Shown: positions 34,944 to 42,916, numbered from the stretch's first letter. The stretch: 64,000 nucleotides of DNA from SHAN690 sp038131955 (GCA_038131955.1 JAYPQK010000012.1:124001-188000); one strand, 5' to 3'. Numbers and translations are program-made. The notes: generated from the letters alone by a model not told the origin.

Positions 34944-36186
34944 GGCGCGATCCATATTGACCCTGGTGTTCTTTTCGATCACGTTGCTTGCGTTTAGCCA
35001 GCCGACCAAGGAGTATTCCATGGTCTCATTGATGAATGGGCAAGGCGACTTTGTGACGGACTCCAATACGATCGTAACGCTCCCTGTTTGGGGCTATGGT
35101 TGGACTCAGCCCAATCCATTCGTCATTCTTCCCGGTCCGACCGTCTACGCCAAAGAAGGGGATAGCGTACACCTAGAGATGCTCAATCCTTCCATGGAGG
35201 GTCACACGATCCACCTGCACGGACTGGATGTAGACCAAGCCAACGACGGAGTGCCTCACACCTCAGATTTCATCCAACAGGGAGAATCGTTCACCTACCG
35301 ATTCAAAGCCACGCACGCGGGAAACTTCTTGTATCACTGTCACGTGACTACTACAATGCACTTAGCTCTCGGTATGTATGGCATGGTGATCGTCTATCCT
35401 GCCGATTCGAGCAATCGGGTCTATACGGACGGCCCTGAATACGATGTGCAGTATGAGTACTTATTCAGCGATATGGACGCGCGCTGGAATGCCGACTACA
35501 CCGCGATTGGCGGCTTTCTGACCTATGATCCGGATCTGTACCTCATCAATGGTAAGAACAAGCATTTGCTCTACGCCGACTCGAATGTCCACATACTAGG
35601 AGGAATAGGGCAGCAGCACCTGATGCGCTTTCTGAACGTGGGGTATCGTGTGAATCGCGTCATTTTTCCTCCCGAACTCAATGCCGTGGTGCATACTTCA
35701 GACGGACGGGTACTCGAGCCTTTTGAGGTAGATACGTTGACCTTGTATCCCGGAGAGCGCTATTCCGTACTTGCTGAGGTCTTGGATACCGCAGCAAGCT
35801 TTGTGTCGGTCGATTACCTCGACCCTTATCGGTTACGTTTTCTCGGACGTGAATACATCCCGGTGAACGACGAGGATTTTGAGTTCATTCCCACCGTCTT
35901 GAACGATACGCTGTCGGATACGATAGGTTTGGGGATAGAGGAGGAGGCCGCACCGGATGTTCTTCTCTTTCCGAATCCTGCCAACTCGGAACTTTTCATC
36001 TCCAGCACCCATCCCTACACCCAAGTGAAGATCTTCGACCATGTTGGTCGTCAGGTGCTCGAAGAGGATCTCTCCGTGGGAACAAGCAGATTGATATTGC
36101 CAGAGATGCCAGCAGCGCTCTACTTTGTGCGGATATCCGATGGTCGAGGCTTGACCGTGACCAAGCGACTGGTGAACAGGAATTAG
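34936..36186 (+). CDS. Secreted multicopper oxidase-like protein with T9SS sorting domain
   Basis: 416 residues. A signal peptide (to about 22) is followed by a cupredoxin domain with HTIHLHG (90-96) and YHCHVTTTMHLALGM (133-147), which supplies the type 1 Cys, His and Met and two HxH pairs. A second, His-poor cupredoxin-like domain spans about 155-310. The last ~70 residues are a type A T9SS sorting domain (LFPNPANSELFIS to TKRLVNRN), so the protein is probably exported across the outer membrane. It is co-translated with the Cys-less partner. Together the pair may form a split copper-binding oxidase. Confidence 0.85.
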   Translation: MSKARSILTLVFFSITLLAFSQPTKEYSMVSLMNGQGDFVTDSNTIVTLPVWGYGWTQPNPFVILPGPTVYAKEGDSVHLEMLNPSMEGHTIHLHGLDVDQANDGVPHTSDFIQQGESFTYRFKATHAGNFLYHCHVTTTMHLALGMYGMVIVYPADSSNRVYTDGPEYDVQYEYLFSDMDARWNADYTAIGGFLTYDPDLYLINGKNKHLLYADSNVHILGGIGQQHLMRFLNVGYRVNRVIFPPELNAVVHTSDGRVLEPFEVDTLTLYPGERYSVLAEVLDTAASFVSVDYLDPYRLRFLGREYIPVNDEDFEFIPTVLNDTLSDTIGLGIEEEAAPDVLLFPNPANSELFISSTHPYTQVKIFDHVGRQVLEEDLSVGTSRLILPEMPAALYFVRISDGRGLTVTKRLVNRN

Positions 36187-37319
36187 ACTGGATTTTTAAC
36201 ACAGAAGTCTTTGGCGATCTCGTAGAAGAAATTAACTCCGGTCAAAGTAATGTCATCGGGGTAATCATAGTCGGGGTTATGGAGGGCAGGAGTATTCACC
36301 CCAGAACCCAAACCAAACATGGCTCCTGGAATGTGTTGTGTAAACAATCCAAAGTCCTCACCCCACGGAAAAGGCTCTGATCTCTCATGATCATCAAGGT
36401 CTAGTGCTCCTGCGGCCTTCCTAACCGCATCTACGACTTCTTTGGCGTTTTGATTTGCCGCAAATACAGCTAAGATCTCCGTGTCCATCGCTAATCTGTG
36501 TTGAGTCGTGATGTTGGAGGCTGATTGAATGATCGCTTCTGTAGCGGCTTCCATATCTTTTTGTAACCAGCTGCGAATGGTGAAATGGATCTCACCATAA
36601 CCCGCCGAATTACCGTAGTCCTTGGAGCCGATCTCTGTATAGACCGGAGTGATCAAGCGATAATTGGGATGTTTTTCATCCGTTTCTTCCAGCCGAAGGG
36701 CTGCCTGCACGATCTCAGAGATGGCGTAGGTGGGGTTTTCACCAGTCAGCGGTTGGGCAGCATGCGCGGTACGACCTTTCAAGCGGATGATCAAACTCTG
36801 TACTGCCGGCGTGAAGTTGTTGTACTTCCATAGGACTTGATGATGGGGTGCTCCGGGAATGTTGTGTAGAGCTACCGCGGCATCGAAAGCGTGGACATCG
36901 AAGCTCGGATCATCCAAGATGACTCGAGCTCCTTCGCCATTCTCTTCGGAAGGTTGGAAGAGTACGCTGACTGAGCCTGAAACTAGTGGTTCTTCCTTTA
37001 ACTTAAGTGCTAACCCGACTCCGATCGTGGCGTGACCATCGTGTCCGCATTTATGTGAAATGCCGTCATAGGTAGAACGGTGTTCGAAATCATTGACCTC
37101 TCGGATCGCCAAGGCATCGATATCTACCCGGACAAGCAGGTGAGGACCATCACCAAAACGGAAGGTGTAGAGCGTCCCAAATTGTCCCACATCTTGAGTG
37201 GGTTGGATGCCGTGCTGCGACAACTTCTCTTTGATGCGACGTTGGGTTTCTTTTTCTTGACCGCTTAACTCAGGGTGAGCGTGAAGATTACGCCGAAAAT
37301 TCATCAACTCTAGTTCCAT
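36183..37319 (-). CDS. M20 family amidohydrolase (N-acyl amino acid / peptide hydrolase)
   Basis: 378 residues, M20D type. Metal-site motifs are RVDIDALAI, HKCGHDGHATIGVG, FQPSEENGEGARVILDD (catalytic Glu) and a late His in LHNPDYDYPDD. GRTAHAAQP marks the dimerisation/lid domain. The ATG at 37319, preceded by AAAGGAATGG, is preferred over a TTG at 37337. It could remove acyl groups or trim peptides; a link to the neighbouring copper-peptide operon is possible but not shown. Its stop codon overlaps that of the multicopper oxidase by 4 bases. Confidence 0.9.
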   Translation of the reverse strand: MELELMNFRRNLHAHPELSGQEKETQRRIKEKLSQHGIQPTQDVGQFGTLYTFRFGDGPHLLVRVDIDALAIREVNDFEHRSTYDGISHKCGHDGHATIGVGLALKLKEEPLVSGSVSVLFQPSEENGEGARVILDDPSFDVHAFDAAVALHNIPGAPHHQVLWKYNNFTPAVQSLIIRLKGRTAHAAQPLTGENPTYAISEIVQAALRLEETDEKHPNYRLITPVYTEIGSKDYGNSAGYGEIHFTIRSWLQKDMEAATEAIIQSASNITTQHRLAMDTEILAVFAANQNAKEVVDAVRKAAGALDLDDHERSEPFPWGEDFGLFTQHIPGAMFGLGSGVNTPALHNPDYDYPDDITLTGVNFFYEIAKDFCVKNPV

Positions 37320-37384
37320 TCCATTCCTTTCTGCCAAGGTAGGTACTTATCCCTGAAAATTATCCGAATCTCTTTAGGTCTGTG

Positions 37385-38131
37385 TTATCTGACCATCCCA
37401 TCTTCCGTCAACTTCTCGAAGAATGACGTCAGTTGAGCAGCGAAGGTATTTTCATCCATCGATCCGTATGGCTCCTGAATGAGGGGAAGCAATTCATAAG
37501 GCGCCAGTCCGGGTTCTTGCAGTAGCGTCTCCATCAACCAAGCTAGGAAAGGAGAGAGGTTCATGAACTTCACCTTCGAAGAAACGGGCTGACGGAAGAT
37601 CAGGCAGTAGAATTCTCCTTCATCCGTTCGCGAGATGTATCGGGCGTTCTTCAAGTGAACCGGATATCGGAATCGAACTACCTCAGATTCGGGATTCAAA
37701 TTCCAAGACTCGTGCAATGGGTCCGCAGTTTGCTTTTCCTCAAAGATTCGGTCGGGCATCATGTAGTATTCCACTTCCTTCCATTCCAATAAAAGGAGGT
37801 CTAGAAGGTGAGGGTAGGAGCTACATAGTGCAGTCTGGCTTTTGGCTACGTAGCCTATCAATTCTTCTGGCATTCGCCATACTTGCGGATCTGAGCAGGT
37901 GTGCTCCGCGAAGAATTCCTGACAGAGGATGCTCCACTCTTTTTCTATAAGTAGATTGACGGTAAGCGGATACGTGCTCGTCAAAGCATCTCGGACCACG
38001 TTGAAGACAAGCCTGCGATAGTGCGGGATGCGACCGGGCGTGACCCCTTCGATCTCCCGCGCCTCACCATCGCGTGCATACGCTGCAAGGAGCTCCTGTT
38101 GCCTTCGGGTCTTATCGGAGAGCTGCGGCAT
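37385..38131 (-). CDS. bufC: HvfC/BufC-type partner protein of an MNIO enzyme
   Basis: 248 residues. The N-terminal domain (about 5-105; RRQQELLAAYARDG, IPHYRRLVFNVVRDALTSTY, WSILCQEFFAEHTCSDPQVW) is the family long labelled 'putative DNA-binding domain' and now known as the HvfC/BufC N-terminal domain, a peptide-recruiting partner of MNIO enzymes. The C-terminal half is of the winged-helix type found in this family. It overlaps the MNIO gene by 20 bases and ends the operon. Predicted role: bind the precursor and help the MNIO modify its cysteines. Assignment of function rests on family and context. Confidence 0.85.
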   Translation of the reverse strand: MPQLSDKTRRQQELLAAYARDGEAREIEGVTPGRIPHYRRLVFNVVRDALTSTYPLTVNLLIEKEWSILCQEFFAEHTCSDPQVWRMPEELIGYVAKSQTALCSSYPHLLDLLLLEWKEVEYYMMPDRIFEEKQTADPLHESWNLNPESEVVRFRYPVHLKNARYISRTDEGEFYCLIFRQPVSSKVKFMNLSPFLAWLMETLLQEPGLAPYELLPLIQEPYGSMDENTFAAQLTSFFEKLTEDGMVR

Positions 38132-38948
38132 GATCCCAGGTGTTAGTGCAGATCTGTTCCAATCGGTCCATCTCAGCTTGGAGTTCTGTCAGTTCAGGAA
38201 TATTGAAATCACGCTCGAGTAAAACCGGAACGGGTTGTTCAAGTTGCGTAATCGCATGAGAGAAAAGGTCGAATACAGGATCCACGATCGGACTTCCATG
38301 CGTGTCAATGATCAGGTCGTCACTCACCTGATCGTGTCCAGCCATATGGATGTACCGCACCCTTGAAGTATCGAGTTGCTCGATGAACTGCGTCGGGTCG
38401 TACCCATGGTTGAAGCCATTGACGTAGATATTATTGATGTCAAACAGCAATTCACAGTCGGCCTCCTGTAGAATGGCATTGATGAATTCCACCTCGCTCA
38501 TCTCAGCAGCCACAGGAGTATAGTAACTCACGATCTCGATGACCAGCTTTTGCTCCAGAAAGTCCTGAACTTCTCGGATTCGCTGGGCTACGTGATGAAC
38601 CGCGTCTTCACGAAAGGGAATGGGAAGAAGGTCGTACAGGTGTGCGTTCTCGCATTGACTGTAGCTTAAGTGCTCCGAATAGATGGTGATATTCCATTCA
38701 CCTATAAACCGCTTCACCCGCTTGATGAAATCCCAATCCAACGGATCAGGACTCCCGATCGATAGTGAGAGGCCATGTGCGTAGATCGGATAGTGCTCAG
38801 CTACTTGTTTCAGTTGTTTTTTCCAGTAGCCGCCGACATCGATCCAGTTTTCCGGCGCCACTTCCACGAAGGCGGGATGGATCAGGTCATTCTCCAAAAA
38901 GGAAGAGCCAAAATCCTTGCGATATCCTATGCCTACGTGTCGATTCAA
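38112..38948 (-). CDS. bufB: DUF692/MNIO multinuclear iron oxidative enzyme (HvfB/BufB type)
   Basis: 278 residues, TIM-barrel DUF692. Conserved candidate iron ligands and active-site elements, in order, are FVEVAPENW, IYAHGLSLS, YSEHLSYS, VIEIVSYYTPV, FDINNIYVNGFNHG, RYIHMAGHD, IIDTHGSP and PVLLERD. MNIOs with a BufC partner convert cysteines of a precursor peptide into oxygenated or heterocyclic copper-binding groups. The start is a TTG at 38948: no ATG or GTG is available before the family N-terminus, and an in-frame stop lies about 48 bases upstream. The start codon is only 3 bases past the T tract of an intrinsic terminator, so expression is probably far below that of the precursor. Confidence 0.9.
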   Translation of the reverse strand: MNRHVGIGYRKDFGSSFLENDLIHPAFVEVAPENWIDVGGYWKKQLKQVAEHYPIYAHGLSLSIGSPDPLDWDFIKRVKRFIGEWNITIYSEHLSYSQCENAHLYDLLPIPFREDAVHHVAQRIREVQDFLEQKLVIEIVSYYTPVAAEMSEVEFINAILQEADCELLFDINNIYVNGFNHGYDPTQFIEQLDTSRVRYIHMAGHDQVSDDLIIDTHGSPIVDPVFDLFSHAITQLEQPVPVLLERDFNIPELTELQAEMDRLEQICTNTWDHAAALR

Positions 38949-38951
38949 AGC

Positions 38952-38981
38952 AAAAAAAGTCCGGATAAAGATACCCGGACT
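38952..38981 (-). terminator. Intrinsic terminator/attenuator between precursor and MNIO genes
   Basis: In the transcribed direction: AGTCCGG (38981-38975), a 10-base loop, CCGGACT (38964-38958), then an uninterrupted T tract to 38952. It lies within the 50 bases between bufA and bufB and ends 3 bases before the bufB TTG. It would leave abundant short bufA message with limited readthrough, and the hairpin also occupies the place of the bufB ribosome-binding site. Confidence 0.85.
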
Positions 38982-38998
38982 CGTTCGTTTTGTTCAGA

Positions 38999-39262
38999 TT
39001 AATCTGGGTCTTTCTCTTCCTTCTTCTTGTCAGATCCCCCACACTTGCCCTCGCCGCATTTGCCTTCGCCACACTTAGCCTCGGTAGACATGAATGGAGA
39101 TGCAGAAGCATTCAGTAATTCCGCTCGAAGTTCTGATCCTGATCCGAGATCGTCGTAGGTAAAGAGTTCGGCTGCCGAGGCAGAGTTGGCACCTACCAGT
39201 GCTCCTGTCATCAAGGTGCCCGTGATCATGGCTCCTAGGTTACGCTTTATTCGTTTGTTCAT
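38999..39262 (-). CDS. bufA: Secreted cysteine-motif RiPP precursor (HvfA/BufA type)
   Basis: 87 residues. An N-terminal signal peptide ending ANSASA at about residue 30 (basic start MNKRIKRN, then a hydrophobic core) is followed by a leader-like acidic segment. Residues 61-75 are three contiguous pentapeptides EAKCG, EGKCG, EGKCG, placing Cys at 64, 69 and 74 with an exact five-residue period. The tail is charged (SDKKKEEKDPD). EGKCG is the unit reported for HvfA, whose cysteines are modified by HvfB/HvfC to a Cu(I)-binding form. No Cys occurs outside the motif. It follows the anti-sigma gene by 21 bases and is followed by a terminator. Confidence 0.88.
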   Translation of the reverse strand: MNKRIKRNLGAMITGTLMTGALVGANSASAAELFTYDDLGSGSELRAELLNASASPFMSTEAKCGEGKCGEGKCGGSDKKKEEKDPD

Positions 39263-39283
39263 AGTATTTGATTGGTATTGGGA

Positions 39284-39517
39284 TTACAAATTAGATAAAG
39301 ATTGTTTGAGCGATTCTTGCTCTTCTGCACTCAATGGCTCAACGTCTTGATTCGAAGATGACCCGATCGATTGAATCCATGCGATCTGTCGATCGAACGT
39401 GCGACAATAGATGCAGACCATGTGGTGAATGACCAGCTGGATTCGCTCTGCGATTGTGAGAGCATCTCCTTCATGCCGTCGAACGCTCGCCTTCGTGGCT
39501 TCTTTACAGTTCATCAT
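39284..39517 (-). CDS. Small zinc-finger-type anti-sigma factor
   Basis: 77 residues. The centre reads IHHMVCIYCRTFDRQ, giving the H-x3-C-x2-C motif (His32, Cys36, Cys39) of ZAS-type anti-sigma domains. The N-terminal MNCKEATKASVRRHEGDALT is the usual helical start of such proteins beside ECF genes. There is no transmembrane helix, so this is a soluble type. The start overlaps the sigma gene stop by 4 bases, as expected for a co-translated sigma/anti-sigma pair. Metal or thiol sensing through the His/Cys site is plausible, since the operon makes a metal-binding peptide. Confidence 0.78.
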   Translation of the reverse strand: MMNCKEATKASVRRHEGDALTIAERIQLVIHHMVCIYCRTFDRQIAWIQSIGSSSNQDVEPLSAEEQESLKQSLSNL

Positions 39518-40068
39518 GCGTTAAACCAGTTCTTTTCGAGGCATTGGCGTAAGCTCAACTTGGCTCGGTGGGCCAATACCCAATAGTTGGAAGAAATGAT
39601 GTTCAATTCCTTACAAATCGTCTCTGTTTCTTCTTCGTCGACATACTTCATGGTGAATACTGCACGCTGAACCTCTTTCAAAGCCTGTCGGCAGCGTTCG
39701 AATACTTCCAAGAATTCTGTGTTGCGAACCATCTTGTCTGTCGACCAATCCTGAGGTAATCGATCTTTGAGCCAATGTCCTTTTTCGTTGAAAAAGGAGT
39801 TGTCGTCATCTTCATCGGTGAGTTCTGATGCCAGGAGCTCAGTGTTCTTCTTGTAATGGTCGAGTATCCTGCTCTTCAGGATTAGAAACAGCCAATTCTT
39901 CTCCGACACCTCTCCGCGGAAACTCTCTTTGGTCCGCATGGCCGTTATGAAGGTGTCTTGCACTAAATCACGGGCAACGTCACGCTCTGGAACGCGTTTC
40001 TGAGCGTACGCGATCAGCAGGTCGGCGTACAGGTCGACCCAGTCTTCGGGTGATAAAGAGGTGGACAT
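39514..40068 (-). CDS. ECF-type RNA polymerase sigma factor
   Basis: 184 residues from the ATG at 40068; the frame stays open to 40260 but that part overlaps the divergent receptor gene and has no sigma character. Region 2 is YAQKRVPERDVARDLVQDTF with FRGEVSEKNWLFLILKSRIL. Region 4 is ALKEVQRAVFTMKYVDEEET followed by CKELNIISSNYWVLAHRAKL, the helix-turn-helix. An acidic linker (LTDEDDDNSFFNEKG) lies between. It heads the operon sigma - anti-sigma - precursor - MNIO - partner, so it probably drives the cluster in response to copper or another metal stress. Confidence 0.88.
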   Translation of the reverse strand: MSTSLSPEDWVDLYADLLIAYAQKRVPERDVARDLVQDTFITAMRTKESFRGEVSEKNWLFLILKSRILDHYKKNTELLASELTDEDDDNSFFNEKGHWLKDRLPQDWSTDKMVRNTEFLEVFERCRQALKEVQRAVFTMKYVDEEETETICKELNIISSNYWVLAHRAKLSLRQCLEKNWFNA

Positions 40069-40125
40069 TTCCTCAAAGAAAGCAATTCTGGAATCAAGCG
40101 CACATAACGGTGCGTGGCCGATCGT

Positions 40126-40133
40126 TAATTTTG
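40126..40133 (+). promoter_or_regulatory. Candidate -7 box of the TonB-dependent receptor gene
   Basis: TAATTTTG is an exact TAnnTTTG match, 17 bases before the receptor ATG at 40151. No TTG stands at the standard -33 distance, so an activator or the neighbouring ECF factor may take part. Confidence 0.4.
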
Positions 40134-40150
40134 CACCCGCATTCCTTGCC

Positions 40151-42481
40151 ATGATCATCCATATCATTAGCAAATCCAATAAAAGCGTGAAGAACCTCCT
40201 ATGGGTGGGATTGGTCTTTTGGTCCTCGCTCACATACGCGCAGCCCGGCTGTGATATCAACCTTCAAGGGCAAGTGCTCGATGAGCACGACGGTTCCGTA
40301 CTCTCTTTTGCTGAACTCCGATGGTTGGAGCAGGATCGAGGCGTGATGGCCGATGAAGTGGGGCGGTTTACGTTCTCGGAGATATGCAAGGGATCCATGA
40401 CCCTGGTGGTGCAGCATATCGGTTGTGAACCAGACACGCTTTCGTTCGTGGTTAGCAGAGACACATCCATCAAACTCTTATTGGAGCACCACACGCATCT
40501 GCTGGACGCCATTCAGGTGGAAGCACGCAAGCCACACAAGGATATTGCCCCTCTCCAGACGATGGACCTTGAGGAGGTGAGTCGTTCGGCAGCGGGCAGT
40601 ATTGCAGAGTTGGCATCTGGTCAGACAGGGGTGTACATCTATCAGTCCGGGACGAATATTCAGAAGCCCATGATCCGCGGACAGGAAGGCAATCGGATTG
40701 CCATTGTCAATAACGGCGCTGTTGTGCTTGGTCAGCAGTGGGGTCGGGAACATGCGCCTGAGGTTGACGCTGCCTTGATCGAGGAAGTAGAGGTGGTCAA
40801 GGGAGCGAGCAGTCTTCGCTATGGCTCGAGCGCCATAGGCGGTGCGCTGAAATCATCGAGCGGCAAGATCAATGAGCAGGACAGCCTTCACGGATGGGTT
40901 AAGGGCGAGGCTCGGAGTAACGGTCAATCGGGCAGTTTGGCGGCAAAACTTGGAGGAAGACTCACCCAGCGCTGGCCGCTCTATTTCCAGCTAGCAGGAT
41001 CAGGACGACGAGGAGGTGACCTAAAGGCGCCGGATTTTTTCCTAGAGAATACGGGCACAAGCCAATGGAGTGGACAAGGTCGGCTGGGGTGGATGACGGA
41101 TAAGTGGGGTGTTGAAATTGCTTATTCCCTGATCGAGACCGATCTCGGTATTCTACGCTATGCCCACATCGGTAACCTCACCGATCTCGAAGCGATGATC
41201 GAACGTGGTGAACCCTCGGTGCCGAGTCAACGCTTCACCTATGCGATCGAAAGGCCGAAGCAACACGTGACGCACGAAACGACGACTAGTCATGTGTACT
41301 GGAAACCCAGACTAGGTCATTCCGTCAGTCTGGATGTGATCAGACAATATGACTTGAGGCAAGAGTATGACAACAACCTCTTTTCAGGTGATGAGGCCAA
41401 CCTCCAGTTTGAATTGACGAGTCAGCAGGCAGACCTGCATTACGAAGGCCGCTTCAGCGAAAAGTATAAGCTTGAGATCGGAGGGATGGGAATGCGTCAG
41501 GCTAATACCTACACGGGTCGATTCTTCATTCCCAATTATGAGCGCTACGATGCAGGATTGTATTCCATCCATCACTTTCATCTAGACGCTTGGGAATTCG
41601 AGGCAGGCGCGAGGGTGGACCGCCGATGGCAACAGGCCTTCATGTATCGTGAGGATACCCTGTATAGCCCTAATCGAGTGTTCGACGGTGGCTCGCTGCA
41701 TCTTGGTGCAGCATACAGCTTCGGTCGATGGAGGTCGATCGTGCAATTGTCGCGCGGCTGGCGTCCTCCGGAGATCAATGAATTGTACAGCTCGGGACTC
41801 CATCACGGCGCGGCGGCGCTGGAGTATGGGAATGAGTCGTTGGAAGAAGAGCGACTTTGGAGCCTGAACCTTGCACTTGATCTCGATTCTCAGCCGGTGG
41901 GATTGGGTTACCTCGATATTTCGGCTGGAGCTTACTCGTACTGGTTTGACGACTACATCAACCTAGTTCCACAGCAGTACAATGAGCTTACCATTCGCGG
42001 GGCCTTTCCGGTCTGGGCGCAAACGGTGGAAGATGTCTGGAGTCGAGGGGTGGAGTTAGACCTGAAGTGGAAAGCAACAAAGAGCATTTCCCTCGATGCC
42101 CGTGGGGATTGGATGATCAGCACGAATGCCAACTATGAGTATATCCTGAATCAGCCAGCACCTCGACTCAGAATGAAGGGAGACGTTACCTGTTATGAGA
42201 ACTCGAAATGGAAGGTCAATGCTTCGCTAAATTGGCTGGCGGTTGCTAGGCAGCAGTGGACATCAGTAGAGCAGGAGATAGCGCCTCCTCCGCCTGCATA
42301 CTCCTTGTTCGGAGCCGAGATCAGAACAGAATGGAAGGTGCGTGATCACGCTTGGATGCTTCAATTCAGGGTGGAGAATCTATTAGACATTCCTTATCGC
42401 GACTACCTCGACCGCCTGCGCTATTTCGCGGATGCAAAAGGCAGGTCATTCAACGTGCGGATCTTTATTCCATTTGGATGA
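40151..42481 (+). CDS. TonB-dependent receptor, probably metal-related (ZnuD-like plug)
   Basis: 776 residues. The signal peptide is MIIHIISKSNKSVKNLLWVG through LTYAQ (about 31). A CarboxypepD_reg-like domain (about 38-115) precedes a plug with KPMIRGQEGNRIAIVNNGAV and QQWGREHAPEVD, a pattern I associate with Bacteroidota metal receptors of ZnuD type. A barrel follows, ending RSFNVRIFIPFG. The ATG at 40151 gives a proper signal; the longer frame from 40061 would overlap the divergent sigma gene. It ends at a bidirectional terminator. The location suggests uptake or sensing of a metal or metal-peptide, which is inference. Confidence 0.88.
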   Translation: MIIHIISKSNKSVKNLLWVGLVFWSSLTYAQPGCDINLQGQVLDEHDGSVLSFAELRWLEQDRGVMADEVGRFTFSEICKGSMTLVVQHIGCEPDTLSFVVSRDTSIKLLLEHHTHLLDAIQVEARKPHKDIAPLQTMDLEEVSRSAAGSIAELASGQTGVYIYQSGTNIQKPMIRGQEGNRIAIVNNGAVVLGQQWGREHAPEVDAALIEEVEVVKGASSLRYGSSAIGGALKSSSGKINEQDSLHGWVKGEARSNGQSGSLAAKLGGRLTQRWPLYFQLAGSGRRGGDLKAPDFFLENTGTSQWSGQGRLGWMTDKWGVEIAYSLIETDLGILRYAHIGNLTDLEAMIERGEPSVPSQRFTYAIERPKQHVTHETTTSHVYWKPRLGHSVSLDVIRQYDLRQEYDNNLFSGDEANLQFELTSQQADLHYEGRFSEKYKLEIGGMGMRQANTYTGRFFIPNYERYDAGLYSIHHFHLDAWEFEAGARVDRRWQQAFMYREDTLYSPNRVFDGGSLHLGAAYSFGRWRSIVQLSRGWRPPEINELYSSGLHHGAAALEYGNESLEEERLWSLNLALDLDSQPVGLGYLDISAGAYSYWFDDYINLVPQQYNELTIRGAFPVWAQTVEDVWSRGVELDLKWKATKSISLDARGDWMISTNANYEYILNQPAPRLRMKGDVTCYENSKWKVNASLNWLAVARQQWTSVEQEIAPPPPAYSLFGAEIRTEWKVRDHAWMLQFRVENLLDIPYRDYLDRLRYFADAKGRSFNVRIFIPFG

Positions 42482-42502
42482 GCTACTTCCAGAATTTGAG
42501 GC

Positions 42503-42534
42503 AAGAAAAAAGCGGCTAATGCCGCTTTTTTCTT
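42503..42534. terminator. Bidirectional rho-independent terminator
   Basis: AAGAAAAAAGCGGC (42503-42516), loop TAAT, GCCGCTTTTTTCTT (42521-42534): a perfect 14-bp stem with A and T tracts on either side. It serves both the receptor gene and the convergent His-rich gene, whose TAA overlaps its last two bases. Confidence 0.93.
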
Positions 42535-42916
42535 ATCGATGCTCGGGTTGAGCGTTCATCCTTGGTTTCGGATGCTCGCCCGGCCTGATGTGCTTCATTT
42601 GTTTGTGATGAGCTGTTCGCTTTGGATGAAGGGTTGCGCGCTGCTCGGGTGTTAGCACCGCCATCACTTCCTTGCGCTCACGCATATTCAAATGTCGCTC
42701 AGCTATCGCCGGATGCTCGGCTTGCTTGACCTGCTTGGCGCGCTTTTTATCGTATTGCTTGTGAATGCGCTTGATGTCGCGCTCTTGAGTTGAGGTGAGT
42801 TCCACCTTTTCTTTCAGAACAGCGGGATGTAGAGCGGGATCGTGTGCTCGGTCTTGAGCTAAGGCTACGGAACCGATGATCATAGTCAGGGCTCCAATGA
42901 ACAGTTTCTTTTTCAT
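42533..42916 (-). CDS. His-rich Spy/CpxP-like (LTxxQ) periplasmic protein
   Basis: 127 residues. A signal peptide MKKKLFIGALTMIIGSVALA is followed by a mostly helical mature part containing LTSTQERDIKRIHKQYDKKR and LTPEQRATLHP, the LTxxQ repeats of the Spy/CpxP superfamily. Eleven histidines occur, several as EHP/LHP, with a basic His/Pro-rich end (HIRPGEHPKPRMNAQPEHR). Spy-like proteins are periplasmic chaperones or metal-stress sensors; the His content and position beside the copper-peptide locus suggest metal binding. The ATG at 42916 fits the signal better than one at 42934. Confidence 0.82.
   Translation of the reverse strand: MKKKLFIGALTMIIGSVALAQDRAHDPALHPAVLKEKVELTSTQERDIKRIHKQYDKKRAKQVKQAEHPAIAERHLNMRERKEVMAVLTPEQRATLHPKRTAHHKQMKHIRPGEHPKPRMNAQPEHR

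Noticed and set aside
38112..38948. Reading the DUF692 gene as a xylose-isomerase-like sugar enzyme
   Set aside because: The order of ligand motifs, the BufC-type partner and the EGKCG precursor gene identify it as a peptide-modifying MNIO.
40069..40260. 64-residue N-terminal extension of the ECF sigma factor
   Set aside because: It lies antisense to the receptor's signal-peptide region and promoter; the sigma region 2 fold begins only after the ATG at 40068.
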